A stretch of 64,000 bases of DNA from Phyllobacterium myrsinacearum. Lineage in GTDB: Bacteria; Pseudomonadota; Alphaproteobacteria; Rhizobiales; Rhizobiaceae. A program made the position numbers and the translations under genes. A model generated the notes under the pieces. It worked only from the letters and a program-made list of their open reading frames with translations. It ran no database searches and had not been told where the DNA came from. The stretch covers positions 306,846-370,845 of the forward strand of contig NZ_PVBT01000006.1 in the NCBI RefSeq assembly GCF_002980555.1. The letters run 5' to 3'. Positions 15,273 through 27,488 of this stretch are shown piece after piece; position 1 is the first letter of the stretch, and each line of letters starts with the position of its first letter.

Positions 15273-17918
15273 ATGCGTACCGATACCGGCCAGATCTTTC
15301 ATCTTGAAGATTACAAGCCAACCGATTTTCTTATTCCTGAAACCCATCTCGAATTCTCGCTCCATGCGGAGCGCACCATCGTCAGGTCGACACTGCATAT
15401 CGAACGCCGGCCGGGTGTTGCCGCCGATGCACCGCTTGTCCTTGACGGTGACGAACTCACACTCCTCGACATCAGCATCGATGGCGTCGCATTGGGCGAC
15501 AATGCTTACGTCGCAACGCCGGATCGCCTTGAAATCAGTGCCCTGCCCGAGAGCGGCACGTTCAAGCTGCAGATCACCACGCAGGTCAATCCGACAACCA
15601 ACCGCCAGTTGACCGGCCTCTACCGCTCCAGCGGCGTCTACTGCACCCAGTGCGAGGCGGAGGGTTTCCGCCGCATCACCTATTACTATGACCGTCCAGA
15701 CCTTCTGTCGGTCTATACGGTGCGCGTCGAAGCCGATGCCGGGGAAGCGCCGCTGCTTCTGGCCAACGGCAATCCGGGCGAAAAGGGCGCCCTTCCCGAT
15801 GGAAGGCACTTTGCCGTCTGGCACGATCCCCATCCCAAGCCTGCCTACCTCTTTGCACTTGTGGCGGGCGACCTCGGCGTCATCACCGACCGTTTCACCA
15901 CCGCCTCTGGCCGTCCTGTCGATCTTGGCATCTATGTGGAGCACGGCAAGGAACCGCGCGCGCTCTATGCCATGGATGCGCTCAAGCGCTCGATGAAGTG
16001 GGACGAGGAGGTGTTCGGCCGCGAATATGATCTCGAGGTGTTCAACATCGTCGCCGTGTCCGACTTCAACATGGGCGCGATGGAAAACAAGGGGCTCAAC
16101 GTCTTCAACGACAAATACGTGCTCGCCGACCACGAAACCGCGACCGACATCGACTATGCCGGCATCGAAGCGGTGATCGCCCATGAATATTTCCACAACT
16201 GGACGGGCAACCGCATCACCTGCCGTGACTGGTTCCAGCTGTGCCTGAAGGAAGGCCTGACGGTTTACCGCGACCACGAATTTTCCGCCGACATGCGCTC
16301 GCGCGCCGTCAAGCGCATCGCCGAGGTCAAGGGCCTTAAGGCCCACCAGTTCCCGGAAGATGCCGGGCCCCTCGCCCATCCCGTGCGCCCGCGCCAGTTC
16401 CGCGAGATCAACAATTTCTACACGGCAACCGTCTATGAAAAGGGCTCGGAAGTCGTGCGCATGATCCGCACCATCCTTGGCGCCGAACTCTTCCGCAAGG
16501 GGATGGACCTCTATTTCGAGCGTCATGACGGCGACGCGGCGACAATCGAAGACTTCATCAAGGTGTTCGAGGATGCCTCCGGCGAGGATCTGAGCCAGTT
16601 TGCCCTGTGGTATGATCAGGCGGGTACGCCCAACCTTGCCGTCACCTATGATTACGACCAGGCGACGCAGACTTTTGAAATCGAGATCGAACAATCGCTG
16701 AAGGCCACCCCCGGACAATCGTCGAAGAAGCCCATGCACATCCCCGTGCAGTTTGCCCTGCTGGGCGCCAAGGGCCGCGAGCTGAAGCCGAAATCCGTCA
16801 AGGGCGGCACGGTCAAGGGCGATGTCATCCACCTGTTCAAGCGCAAGGAGCGGTTGAGCTTTTCCGGCATCACCGAACGGCCAGTGCCGTCGCTCTTGCG
16901 CGGCTTCTCCGCTCCGGTCACCATGACCAGCGAACTCACCCGCTCCGATCTGACCTTCCTTGCCCGGCACGACGGCGATGCCGTCAACCGCTGGCAGGCG
17001 CTGACGCAGCTGCTCACGGCGAAACTGACCAGCAACGCCAAGCGCGTGCGCGGCGGCAAGTCCGCCACCATTGAAAGCTCGTCGATCAAGCTTCTCGGCG
17101 AAATCGCCTTCAACAGCAATCTGGACGAGGCCTTCCGGGCGCTGTGCCTTGGCCTGCCATCGGAAAGCGATATCGCCCGGGAACTCGGCAGCAATATCGA
17201 CCCCGACGCCATTCTGGGCAGCCGCGAGGCATTCATTCGCGCCGTTGCCGAAACCCATGCCGCCAAATTCGATCAGCTGTATGACGATCTTGACCACAGC
17301 GGCCCGTTCCGGCCCGATGCGGCCAGCGCCGGGCGGCGTTCGCTGCGCAATGTGCTGCTCGACTATCTCAGCACTGCCGACGGCAGCCCGAAACGCGCGG
17401 CGGCCCAGTTCAGCCATGCGGACAATATGACCGACCGCGTCGCGGCGCTGGCGGTGCTCGTGCAGCGGTTCGGCGACAGCAGCCAGACAAAGAGTGCGCT
17501 CAAGGCGTTCGAGGACCGCTTCGGCAATGATGCCCTCGTCATGGACAAATGGTTCATCGTCCAGGCGACCCAGCCGGGCGAAGGCGCCCTGGCCCGCGTC
17601 CGCCATCTGATGACCCACAAACTGTTCTCGCTCGACAATCCCAACCGGACGCGCGGCCTCATCGGCGCCTTCTCCAGCGGCAACCAGACCGGGTTCAACC
17701 GTGCCGATGGCGAGGGCTACAGGTTCTTCGCCGAGACGATCCTGACCGTCGACAAGAAGAACCCCCAGCTCGCGGCGCGGCTCCTGACCGCCATGCGGTC
17801 CTGGCGGTCGTTCGAGGCGGTGCGGCGTGAGCATGCGCGTGAGGCCCTGGCCTCCATCGCCGTGGTCAAGGACCTCTCCGCCGACGTCAGCGACATCGTT
17901 CAAAGGACGCTTGCCTGA
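15273..17918 (+). CDS. pepN: Aminopeptidase N (M1 family)
   Basis: An 881-residue zinc metallopeptidase that removes N-terminal residues from peptides in the cytoplasm. The exopeptidase motif GAMENKGL is near residue 268, the zinc motif HEYFHNWTGNRI near 304, and the third ligand sits in KEGLTVYRDHEF. The C-terminal half is the PepN-specific helical domain. Length equals that of E. coli PepN. The start at 15273 (MRTDTGQIFHLEDY) removes a non-homologous extension. A strong terminator follows at 17975. Confidence 0.95.
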   Translation: MRTDTGQIFHLEDYKPTDFLIPETHLEFSLHAERTIVRSTLHIERRPGVAADAPLVLDGDELTLLDISIDGVALGDNAYVATPDRLEISALPESGTFKLQITTQVNPTTNRQLTGLYRSSGVYCTQCEAEGFRRITYYYDRPDLLSVYTVRVEADAGEAPLLLANGNPGEKGALPDGRHFAVWHDPHPKPAYLFALVAGDLGVITDRFTTASGRPVDLGIYVEHGKEPRALYAMDALKRSMKWDEEVFGREYDLEVFNIVAVSDFNMGAMENKGLNVFNDKYVLADHETATDIDYAGIEAVIAHEYFHNWTGNRITCRDWFQLCLKEGLTVYRDHEFSADMRSRAVKRIAEVKGLKAHQFPEDAGPLAHPVRPRQFREINNFYTATVYEKGSEVVRMIRTILGAELFRKGMDLYFERHDGDAATIEDFIKVFEDASGEDLSQFALWYDQAGTPNLAVTYDYDQATQTFEIEIEQSLKATPGQSSKKPMHIPVQFALLGAKGRELKPKSVKGGTVKGDVIHLFKRKERLSFSGITERPVPSLLRGFSAPVTMTSELTRSDLTFLARHDGDAVNRWQALTQLLTAKLTSNAKRVRGGKSATIESSSIKLLGEIAFNSNLDEAFRALCLGLPSESDIARELGSNIDPDAILGSREAFIRAVAETHAAKFDQLYDDLDHSGPFRPDAASAGRRSLRNVLLDYLSTADGSPKRAAAQFSHADNMTDRVAALAVLVQRFGDSSQTKSALKAFEDRFGNDALVMDKWFIVQATQPGEGALARVRHLMTHKLFSLDNPNRTRGLIGAFSSGNQTGFNRADGEGYRFFAETILTVDKKNPQLAARLLTAMRSWRSFEAVRREHAREALASIAVVKDLSADVSDIVQRTLA

Positions 17919-17974
17919 GCCGGCTTCGCACCGGTTTTGCCTCAAGATTCGGCTGCCTCCTCCCCGTTTTGATG

Positions 17975-18010
17975 CCCCGGCCGGTTATCCACCGGCCGGG
18001 GTGTCGTTTT
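17975..18010 (+). terminator. Intrinsic terminator after pepN
   Basis: An 11-bp perfect stem (17975-17985 with 17991-18001) with loop TATCC, followed by TGTCGTTTT. It separates pepN from the pleC promoter region. Confidence 0.8.
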
Positions 18011-18070
18011 ACCCCTCGCCGGCCTTTTCCGGACTTGGAGTCTTTTCAAAGGCTTAGTCGAACCGGCTGC

Positions 18071-18147
18071 AAAACTGATTCATGCCTGCCACAATGATTG
18101 CTAAATATTTAACAAAAGGACTGGACACACCGAATCAGTTTTGATTC
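18071..18147 (+). promoter_or_regulatory. pleC upstream region with three GANTC methylation sites
   Basis: GANTC sites occur at 18077, 18132 and 18143, all within 71 bases and 74-144 bases before the pleC start. AAAACTGATTC (18071-18081) is the exact reverse complement of GAATCAGTTTT (18132-18142), and GAATCA-GTTT-TGATTC (18132-18147) is itself an inverted repeat. GANTC is the target of the alphaproteobacterial cell-cycle methyltransferase CcrM. Confidence 0.45.
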
Positions 18148-18220
18148 ACTACAGGTGCTTCGGATGTGCGGCGTGGCGAAGCAAATCACTGATTATAAAG
18201 GCAATTGAGGGGGCCATTCG

Positions 18221-20566
<2,346 letters not shown>

Positions 20567-20572
20567 AACGCT

Positions 20573-23557
20573 CTATTTTCCGTTGGATTTACTCGCCCGG
20601 ACGTCACGCAGCACCGCGTTGAATGTCTTGCGGACCGATTTGGCCGTGTCTTCCAGATGGGTTTCCACCCGCCCGAGGTCGGGAAGATCGCAGGCGCGGC
20701 AGAGCAAATCGCCAAGACCGGGCGGAAAATCCTCGCGCCGTGTGTCGCTGTTCAGGCAAAGCCGGATGATCTGCGTCAGTTCCGTATAGAGATTGGCAGC
20801 GCCCACCAGCTGATCCGTCACGTCGGGCGCGGCGAAACCCGCCTTGAGTTTCGTCAGCACCTCGGCCGTCGAATGAGCAATGATCGGGCCCTCGACATTG
20901 CCGGTAAGCACGGCGAACTGGGCAATGAATTCCAGATCGATGATGCCGCCGGGGATCAGCTTCATGTCCCAGGCATCGCGCGGCGGCTTCTCGGTTTCCA
21001 GCAGCGCCCGCATTTCGGCTACGTCCTTGGCGATCTTGGCCGGATCGCGCGGCAGCGCGAGAATGGCGCTGATATCCGTCTCGATCTCGCCGAACAGCGC
21101 GGTATCGCCCGCCACCGGCCGCGCCCGCGTCAGCGCCATGTGTTCCCAGGTCCAGGCTTCGGTACGCTGATACTTACGGAAGGAATCGATGTGCGTTGCC
21201 ACAGGCCCCTTGTTGCCGGAGGGGCGCAGACGGAAATCCACCTCGTAGAGAACGCCCTCCGCCGTCGGCGCGGACAGCGCTGCAATCAGGCGCTGGGTCA
21301 GCCGCATATAATATTGCGACGGCGCCAGCTGCTTTTCGCCATCGGACTCCTCGGCATCCGCATCGTGATCATAGAGCAGGATGAGATCGATATCGGACCC
21401 CGCCGTCAGCTCGCGGCTGCCGAGCTTGCCCATGCCCAGAATGGCGATGCGCCCGCCCGACACCACGCCATGCTTGCTGGCAAATTCGTCAATCACCGCC
21501 TGCAGGGCCCGGTCGATGACGAGATCAGCGAGATCGGAAAAGGCTTTGCCGGCCCGAATACCGTCAATAGCGCCGGTCAGAAGCCGGATGCCGATGAGAA
21601 AGCGGTGCTCCGCCGCGAAAATCCGCAGGCGGTCGAGAATATCCTCATAGACCTGGGCAGGCCCGAGAAAGTTTTCCAGCCGGTCGGCCAGATAGGCGCG
21701 GGTCGGGATATCGGCGAAGATGGCGGGATCGAGCATACCATCGAAGACATGCGGTTTGCGTGTGATGATGTCTGCAAGGCGCGGTGCCGCGCCCATGATC
21801 AGGACGAGCAGGTCGAGCAGCCGCGGGTTGGACTGCAAAAGGCTGAACAGCTGGATGCCCGCGGGCAGGCCCTTGATCATCTCGTCGAAGCGCATCAGCG
21901 CTTCATCGGCCCGGCTCGTCGCACCAAACGCCTTGAGCAGCACCGGCGTGAGTTCAGTCAGGCGTTCGCGCGATTCCGCCGATTGGGTGGCGCGGTAGCG
22001 GCCGAAATGCCAGGTGCGGATGACGCGGCAGATATCGCTCGGGCGCTCGAAGCCGAATTTTGTCAGGGTTTCCAGCGTGTCGGGATCGTCGACATCGCCG
22101 GTGAACACCAGATTGCCGGCCTCGCCCGCCAGCTCCTGCGCCTGTTCGAACAGCGCCGCATAGTGTGTCTCGACGGTTTTCAGCGACTGGCGGAAATCGG
22201 CGGCAAAGGTCTCGCCGTCGCGATAGCCCATCATGTGGGCCACCCGCAGGAAATTCTCGTCGTCTTCCGGCAGCATGTGGGTCTGCTCATCGGCGATCAT
22301 CTGGATGCGGTGTTCCACATCGCGCAGAAACCCGTATTTCTCCACCAGCGTGTCGCGTGCCTCCGCACTGATCCAGCCAAGACCGTTGAGCGCCGCCAGC
22401 ATGTCCACCGTGCGCGAGCCGCGCAGCTGCGGAAAGCGGCCGCCGGCAATCAGCTGCTGGGTCTGAACGAAAAATTCGATTTCACGGATGCCGCCCCGGC
22501 CAAGCTTGACATTGTGCCCGCGCACGGCAATTTCGCCGTGGCCCTTATGGGCATGGATTTGCCGCTTGATCGAATGCACGTCGGCAATGGCCGCATAGTC
22601 GAGATATTTGCGCCAGACATAGGGCGCAAGCTCCGCCAGCACCTGCTTGCCCGCCGCGATATCGCCGGCGACGGGCCGCGCCTTGATCATGGCCGCGCGT
22701 TCCCAGTTCTGGCCGCGCCCCTCGTAATAGTTGAGCGCTGCACCGACGGGAATTGCCAGCGGGGTTGATCCGGGATCCGGGCGCAGGCGCAGATCCGTGC
22801 GGAAGACATAGCCGTCGGCGGTGCGGTCCTGCAGAATGCGCACCAGACGCCGCGTCAGCCGCGAAAACGTTTCGACGCATTCATAGGGATCGGGAATGGC
22901 CGGGCTGTGCTCGTCAATGAAGACGATCAGGTCGATATCGGAGGAATAGTTCAGTTCGAACGCGCCGAACTTGCCCATGGCGAGGATGATCCAGCCGCAC
23001 TGCTTTTCCGGGTGTTGCGGGTCCGGAAGCTTGAGTTTGCCGGACTCGTGCGCATCGCGCAGCAGGAACCGCACCGCCGCCCGCACGCTTTCTTCCGCCA
23101 GCCGCGACAGCCAGCGGGTTGTTTCTGCCGTATCGAACACGCCGGAAAGATCGCCCAGCGCAATCAGCACATGCCCCTCCAGCTTCAGCTGGCGCAGGAC
23201 AGCCATGATGCCGGTTTCTGTGATGTTTTCGGCTTCCGAGCTTGCCGCCACACTCTGCATGAGCGCCTCAAGACGCTGTGCCAGCGGCATGGCGAACAGC
23301 GGTTCCAGGATGGCAGGGCGGCGGATGAAGACCGTGCGCAGATAGGGCGAAAGGTCGAGGACAGCCGCGAGGAAGGCCGCCGCCTGTGCATGGCCCTTCA
23401 CACCGGCGGTGGCAGGGCATTCCTTGTCGGCTGCGCTGCCGGCAAGCTCGGCCAGAAAGGCGGCAGCCGCCTTCTTGTCCAGCGGTGTCAGCGGGCGCAG
23501 ATCGCGGGCGAAAAACGCTGCATCATCAAGGCCGGATGCCCTGGTCCTGACATTCAT
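20573..23557 (-). CDS. glnE: Bifunctional glutamine synthetase adenylyltransferase/deadenylase
   Basis: A 994-residue cytosolic enzyme that adds AMP to glutamine synthetase or removes it according to PII and glutamine, controlling nitrogen assimilation. Two nucleotidyltransferase domains carry the metal motif: SSDIDLIVF near residue 204 (deadenylase half) and GSDIDLILLYDHD near 720 (adenylyltransferase half), separated by a helical regulatory region. Length fits the family. The ATG overlaps the stop of the upstream histidine kinase gene (ATGA), so it is co-translated with a two-component system. Confidence 0.95.
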   Translation of the reverse strand: MNVRTRASGLDDAAFFARDLRPLTPLDKKAAAAFLAELAGSAADKECPATAGVKGHAQAAAFLAAVLDLSPYLRTVFIRRPAILEPLFAMPLAQRLEALMQSVAASSEAENITETGIMAVLRQLKLEGHVLIALGDLSGVFDTAETTRWLSRLAEESVRAAVRFLLRDAHESGKLKLPDPQHPEKQCGWIILAMGKFGAFELNYSSDIDLIVFIDEHSPAIPDPYECVETFSRLTRRLVRILQDRTADGYVFRTDLRLRPDPGSTPLAIPVGAALNYYEGRGQNWERAAMIKARPVAGDIAAGKQVLAELAPYVWRKYLDYAAIADVHSIKRQIHAHKGHGEIAVRGHNVKLGRGGIREIEFFVQTQQLIAGGRFPQLRGSRTVDMLAALNGLGWISAEARDTLVEKYGFLRDVEHRIQMIADEQTHMLPEDDENFLRVAHMMGYRDGETFAADFRQSLKTVETHYAALFEQAQELAGEAGNLVFTGDVDDPDTLETLTKFGFERPSDICRVIRTWHFGRYRATQSAESRERLTELTPVLLKAFGATSRADEALMRFDEMIKGLPAGIQLFSLLQSNPRLLDLLVLIMGAAPRLADIITRKPHVFDGMLDPAIFADIPTRAYLADRLENFLGPAQVYEDILDRLRIFAAEHRFLIGIRLLTGAIDGIRAGKAFSDLADLVIDRALQAVIDEFASKHGVVSGGRIAILGMGKLGSRELTAGSDIDLILLYDHDADAEESDGEKQLAPSQYYMRLTQRLIAALSAPTAEGVLYEVDFRLRPSGNKGPVATHIDSFRKYQRTEAWTWEHMALTRARPVAGDTALFGEIETDISAILALPRDPAKIAKDVAEMRALLETEKPPRDAWDMKLIPGGIIDLEFIAQFAVLTGNVEGPIIAHSTAEVLTKLKAGFAAPDVTDQLVGAANLYTELTQIIRLCLNSDTRREDFPPGLGDLLCRACDLPDLGRVETHLEDTAKSVRKTFNAVLRDVRASKSNGK

Positions 23558-24957
23558 TTGGTCTCCTCCCCCACCGGGAAAGCGAGCACAGCGCGCAGCC
23601 CCGGAGCATTGTCCTGCAATTCCAGAGTACCACCGTGCAATTTCATCACCGCCTTGGCAAGACTGAGACCCAGTCCTGACCCCGGTTGCGAACGGCTTTC
23701 CTCAAGGCGCACAAAACGCTCCGTGGCCCGATCCACCTGATCGGGCGGGATGCCCGGGCCATTGTCCGCGACAATCACCCGGATGGTGTGGTCCTGCTTT
23801 TCCACAGCGAGGGATATTTCCACCGGCTTTTCACCGCCGCCGGCATATTTGATGGCATTGTCGACGAGATTGGAGATGGTCTGCCCGACCAATTCGCGGT
23901 TGATGCGGACCGGCGTTGCATCCTCCGCACCCAACGCGAAGCGGATGCCCGCGTCTTCAGCCGTGGGCTCGTACAGCTCGTAGACGTCCTGCACAACAGT
24001 CGAGAGCGGCAACAGCTCCATCGTTTCGGAGGAATAACCGGATTCCAGCCGCGAGATCATCAGAATGGCATTGAAGGTGCGGATCAGCTGGTCGGAATCG
24101 GCAATCATCCCGTCCAGCGCAGCCCGATAGGCCTTGGTGGTCGTGGCATTGGCAAGGGCCGATTCCGCCCGGTTGTGCATGCGGGTCAGCGGTGTCTTGA
24201 GGTCATGCGCAATATTGTCGGAGACGTGGCGCACCCCCTCGTTCAATTCCTGAATGCGCGCCAGCATGCCGTTGAGATTGGCGGCCAGACGGTCGAACTC
24301 ATCACCCGAACCGCTGACGGGCAAACGCCCGGCGAGATCGCCGCCCATGATACGCTGCGACGCGGCGGAAACCTCGTCGATCCGGTGCAATGCGCGCCGC
24401 CCGACGAAAAACCAGATCAGGAATGCGCCGATGCCCATGATGCCCAGCGCCGCGCCGAGCGAGCGCCGGACCACGAGCCTGATCTTTTCCGGCTCGCCCA
24501 GATCGCGGCCGACCATGACACGGATGCCATTGGGCATGACGATCACCCGCGCGATGGCGGTGTGCACCTGCGGATCGCTGCTGGTTTCGCCGTAGCGTTC
24601 ATAGGCAATCGGCCGCTCGATCCAGCCATCGGTCTGCAGAACGCCCGCCTCGATGCTCTGGACATTGCCGGCGACGATGCGTCCGGCGGGATCGGCGACG
24701 AGATAGAGATAGGCGCCGGGCTGACGGCTGCGCCGGTCAACCGAGCGCACAAGACCGGCAATACCCGCACGCTGATAGGACTGGCCGACGCTTTCGACCT
24801 CCTCGTTGACAGCGGCCTCAGTCTGGGATGTGAGAAGATTGACGGAAAGACTGGTCATGTAGAAGACCAGCACGATGGCGCAAACGGTAAAGAGCAGAAG
24901 ATACAGCGCTGACAGCCGGACGGCTGTCATTTTCATCATGGCAAGAAATCGGCTCAT
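23554..24957 (-). CDS. Sensor histidine kinase (HAMP type)
   Basis: A 467-residue membrane kinase. Two membrane helices (residues ~12-35 and ~165-185) enclose a periplasmic sensor, followed by HAMP (RRALHRIDEVSAAS), HisKA (HVSDNIAHDLKTPLTRM, phospho-acceptor His) and HATPase (NLVDNAIKYAG, DNGPGIP, GSGLGLSLAKAV). The gene is coupled by ATGA overlaps to the response regulator before it and glnE after it. With degP upstream, envelope stress sensing is a reasonable guess; the signal is unknown. Confidence 0.9.
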   Translation of the reverse strand: MSRFLAMMKMTAVRLSALYLLLFTVCAIVLVFYMTSLSVNLLTSQTEAAVNEEVESVGQSYQRAGIAGLVRSVDRRSRQPGAYLYLVADPAGRIVAGNVQSIEAGVLQTDGWIERPIAYERYGETSSDPQVHTAIARVIVMPNGIRVMVGRDLGEPEKIRLVVRRSLGAALGIMGIGAFLIWFFVGRRALHRIDEVSAASQRIMGGDLAGRLPVSGSGDEFDRLAANLNGMLARIQELNEGVRHVSDNIAHDLKTPLTRMHNRAESALANATTTKAYRAALDGMIADSDQLIRTFNAILMISRLESGYSSETMELLPLSTVVQDVYELYEPTAEDAGIRFALGAEDATPVRINRELVGQTISNLVDNAIKYAGGGEKPVEISLAVEKQDHTIRVIVADNGPGIPPDQVDRATERFVRLEESRSQPGSGLGLSLAKAVMKLHGGTLELQDNAPGLRAVLAFPVGEETK

Positions 24958-25640
24958 GCATCGAGTCCGCCAGCCTTGAGCATATAGCCGGCGCCGCGCA
25001 CCGTGTGCAGCAGGGGCGTTTCAAATCCCTTCTCGATCTTGCCGCGCAGGCGCGAGACATGCACGTCGATCACATTGGTCTGCGGGTCGAAGTGATAATC
25101 CCAGACATGCTCGAGCAGCATGGTACGGGTCACCACCTGACCGGAATGGCGCATCAGATATTCCAGCAGGCGGAATTCGCGCGGCTGCAGGACAATGGCC
25201 TGTCCGGCACGCTTGGCCGTGTGGGACAGGCGGTCGAGTTCCAGATCGCCGACCCGGTACATGGTTTCCGCCTCTTTCGGGCTGGAACGGCGCTGCAGCA
25301 CTTCGATGCGCGCCAGCAATTCCGAGAATGCGTAGGGTTTGGTGAGATAATCATCCCCGCCGGCGCGCAGGCCGGTCACCCGGTCATCCACCTGGCCCAG
25401 CGCGGAAAGAATGAGTGCCGGCGTATCGATGCCCTGGGCGCGCAGGGCCGCGACAACGGACAGGCCGTCACGGCGCGGCAGCATGCGGTCAACGATCAGC
25501 GCATCATAGCTGCCCTGCTCGGCCAGGGCATAGCCGGTCTCGCCATCCCCCGCCAGATCGGCGGAGTGACCCGCCTCGGCAAAGGCCTTTTCCAGATAAC
25601 GGGCCGCTTCACGGTCGTCTTCAATAACGAGAATCTTCAT
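24954..25640 (-). CDS. OmpR/PhoB family response regulator
   Basis: A 228-residue DNA-binding regulator, partner of the kinase encoded next to it. The receiver domain has the acidic pair in IEDDREA, the phospho-acceptor Asp in YDALIVDRMLPRRDG, and the conserved Lys in DDYLTKPYAFSELLARI. The C-terminal winged helix (LELDRLSHTAKRAGQ..LLEYLMRHSGQVVTRTMLLEHVWDYHFDPQTNVIDVHVSRLRGKI) is of the OmpR type. The start at 25640 gives the normal N-terminus MKILVIEDD. degP lies 157 bases upstream on the same strand, so the regulator may be expressed from the degP promoter or its own. Confidence 0.93.
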   Translation of the reverse strand: MKILVIEDDREAARYLEKAFAEAGHSADLAGDGETGYALAEQGSYDALIVDRMLPRRDGLSVVAALRAQGIDTPALILSALGQVDDRVTGLRAGGDDYLTKPYAFSELLARIEVLQRRSSPKEAETMYRVGDLELDRLSHTAKRAGQAIVLQPREFRLLEYLMRHSGQVVTRTMLLEHVWDYHFDPQTNVIDVHVSRLRGKIEKGFETPLLHTVRGAGYMLKAGGLDA

Positions 25641-25709
25641 GGCAATTATACTAAGCCGGTTTTGAGACGGAGGTAAGCACCATTGCGATGGCACCCTTTA
25701 CGGCAAGCT

Positions 25710-25738
25710 GGCAGCAGATCTGTCGACAATCTGCTGCC
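25710..25738. terminator. Hairpin between degP and the response regulator gene
   Basis: GGCAGCAGAT (25710-25719) pairs with ATCTGCTGCC (25729-25738) around a nine-base loop containing TGTCGACA. On the minus (degP) strand there is no good T-tract, so it may be an attenuator or an mRNA 3'-end stabiliser rather than a full terminator. Confidence 0.4.
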
Positions 25739-25797
25739 CTTTGCTTTGGCGCTAACGGGGGACAGGTGCAGCGCCGCTGCAATCCCATCCTGACCGG

Positions 25798-27333
25798 TTA
25801 GCCCTGGTTGATGGGCAGAGCGATGAACCGCGACTGGTCATTGGTCTGCACCTGCAGGAGAACTGCCTTGCGGCCGCTCTTCGTCGCTTCGGCAATCGCC
25901 GCATCGATGTCGGAGCCGCTCTTGACCGGCTTGTTGTTGACCGAGACGATGATGTCGCCGGTCGTGATGCCCTTGTCGGCGGCATCGCCGGAGCGATCCA
26001 CGTCGGTCACCACGACACCCTTGCCATCGTCGGAAGGAACAACCGTCAGGCCGTAATCATCCAGCACCGAAGCCGGGTCCTGATGCTTGCCGCCGCTGTC
26101 CTTGTTCGATGCCTGTTTGTCATCGCCGGGCATCGACTTGATGGACACATTGAGCGACTTGGCCTCGCCCTTGCGCCAGACTGTCAGTTCGGCATCCTTG
26201 CCCGGATTGATCGCGGCAATCTTCTTGGCCAGATCACGCGGATCGGAAACCGTGTCGCCATTGACGGCGGTGATCACGTCGCCCGACTGGATACCGGCCT
26301 TGGCGGCAGGACCATCGGACTGCGGTTCGGCAACCAGCGCACCCTTTTCTTCGGAAAGACCGAGCGATTCGGCAATTTCCTTGCTGACGGGCTGTATCTG
26401 CACGCCGATCCAGCCGCGCGATACGGTGCCGGTCTTGATCAGCTGGTCCACGACCATCTTGGCCGTCGTCGACGGGATGGCGAAGGCAATGCCGACGCTG
26501 CCGCCGGACGGCGAGTAGATTGCGGTGTTGATGCCGACGACTTCACCGTTCAGGTTGAAAGCCGGCCCGCCGGAATTGCCCTTGTTGACGGCCGCATCGA
26601 TCTGCAGGAAGTCGTCATAGGGACCGGCGCCGATATCGCGGCCGCGGGCCGAGATGATACCGGCCGTCACCGTGCCGCCGAGACCGAACGGATTGCCGAC
26701 CGCAACGACCCACTGGCCGACACGCATCTTGTTGTCGTCGCCGAAGGACACGTAGGTGAACTTGCGCTTGTCATCGACCTTGAGCACGGCGAGATCGGTG
26801 CGCTTGTCCTTGCCGATCAGCTTGGCATCGAGTTCGGTGCCGTCATTGAGAACAACCGTATAGGTGCTGCCATCTTCGACCACGTGGTCGTTGGTGACGA
26901 GATAGCCATCCTCCGAAATGAAGAAACCCGACCCTTGAGCGGTGGGGCGCATGCGGTCTGGACGGTTCTGGTGATCGCGCGGACCCTTGCGCTGCTGCAT
27001 GCCGCGCTGGCCGTTCGGACCGCCGAATTCATAGAAGAAGCGCTTGAGCGGATGATTGTCGGGAAGCTGGTCGAAGCCGGGAATGCCCGACCCGTCATCG
27101 GCGGTCTGCTGGACCGAACTCTTCACCCGGACGCTGACAACAGCGGGACTCACCTTTTCAACGACATCGGCAAAGCCGGGCTGCTGCGAGCCGTCAACAC
27201 GCACGGCTTCAGCCTGCGCAGGCACAACGGCAGCGAGCGGGCCAGTCGCCAGCAGTCCCCCGGCGAGCGCCGAAGCGAGCAGCGCGGCAGCAATGCCCTT
27301 GCGGTAAGTGGAGGACGTACGATTGTTAGACAT
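25798..27333 (-). CDS. degP: Periplasmic serine protease/chaperone Do (DegP/HtrA)
   Basis: A 511-residue periplasmic protease that degrades or refolds damaged envelope proteins. CCAAGGAGAAAGTTTT fixes the start at 27333. It has a signal peptide (residues 1-42, ending AQAEA) and a trypsin-like domain with catalytic His150 (TNDHVV), Asp180 (RTDLAVLKV) and Ser254 (KGNSGGPAF), then two PDZ domains. Between the signal and catalytic domains is a Gln/Arg/Pro-rich loop (residues ~100-130), as in other rhizobial DegP. It diverges from the MBL-fold gene and heads a same-strand run with the two-component system and glnE. Confidence 0.94.
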   Translation of the reverse strand: MSNNRTSSTYRKGIAAALLASALAGGLLATGPLAAVVPAQAEAVRVDGSQQPGFADVVEKVSPAVVSVRVKSSVQQTADDGSGIPGFDQLPDNHPLKRFFYEFGGPNGQRGMQQRKGPRDHQNRPDRMRPTAQGSGFFISEDGYLVTNDHVVEDGSTYTVVLNDGTELDAKLIGKDKRTDLAVLKVDDKRKFTYVSFGDDNKMRVGQWVVAVGNPFGLGGTVTAGIISARGRDIGAGPYDDFLQIDAAVNKGNSGGPAFNLNGEVVGINTAIYSPSGGSVGIAFAIPSTTAKMVVDQLIKTGTVSRGWIGVQIQPVSKEIAESLGLSEEKGALVAEPQSDGPAAKAGIQSGDVITAVNGDTVSDPRDLAKKIAAINPGKDAELTVWRKGEAKSLNVSIKSMPGDDKQASNKDSGGKHQDPASVLDDYGLTVVPSDDGKGVVVTDVDRSGDAADKGITTGDIIVSVNNKPVKSGSDIDAAIAEATKSGRKAVLLQVQTNDQSRFIALPINQG

Positions 27334-27488
27334 AAAACTTTCTCCTTGGACGCCCGATCGGAAATCCGACCGTTTAATAACCAACAGTGATACAGATAAG
27401 AACGTTACGCCGCCATTTCCGCAACATGACAAATTTGTAAGATAATTTTCTGGCGCTGCGATTCGTCAGTCACTGGAGGATAGTCCAT

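Noticed and set aside
15156-17945. Very long open frame on the minus strand opposite pepN (929 codons)
   Set aside because: It mirrors the high-GC third positions of pepN, has no domain or signal, and pepN is certain on the plus strand.
20657-22768. 703-codon open frame antisense to glnE
   Set aside because: Shadow of glnE, no start context or domain.
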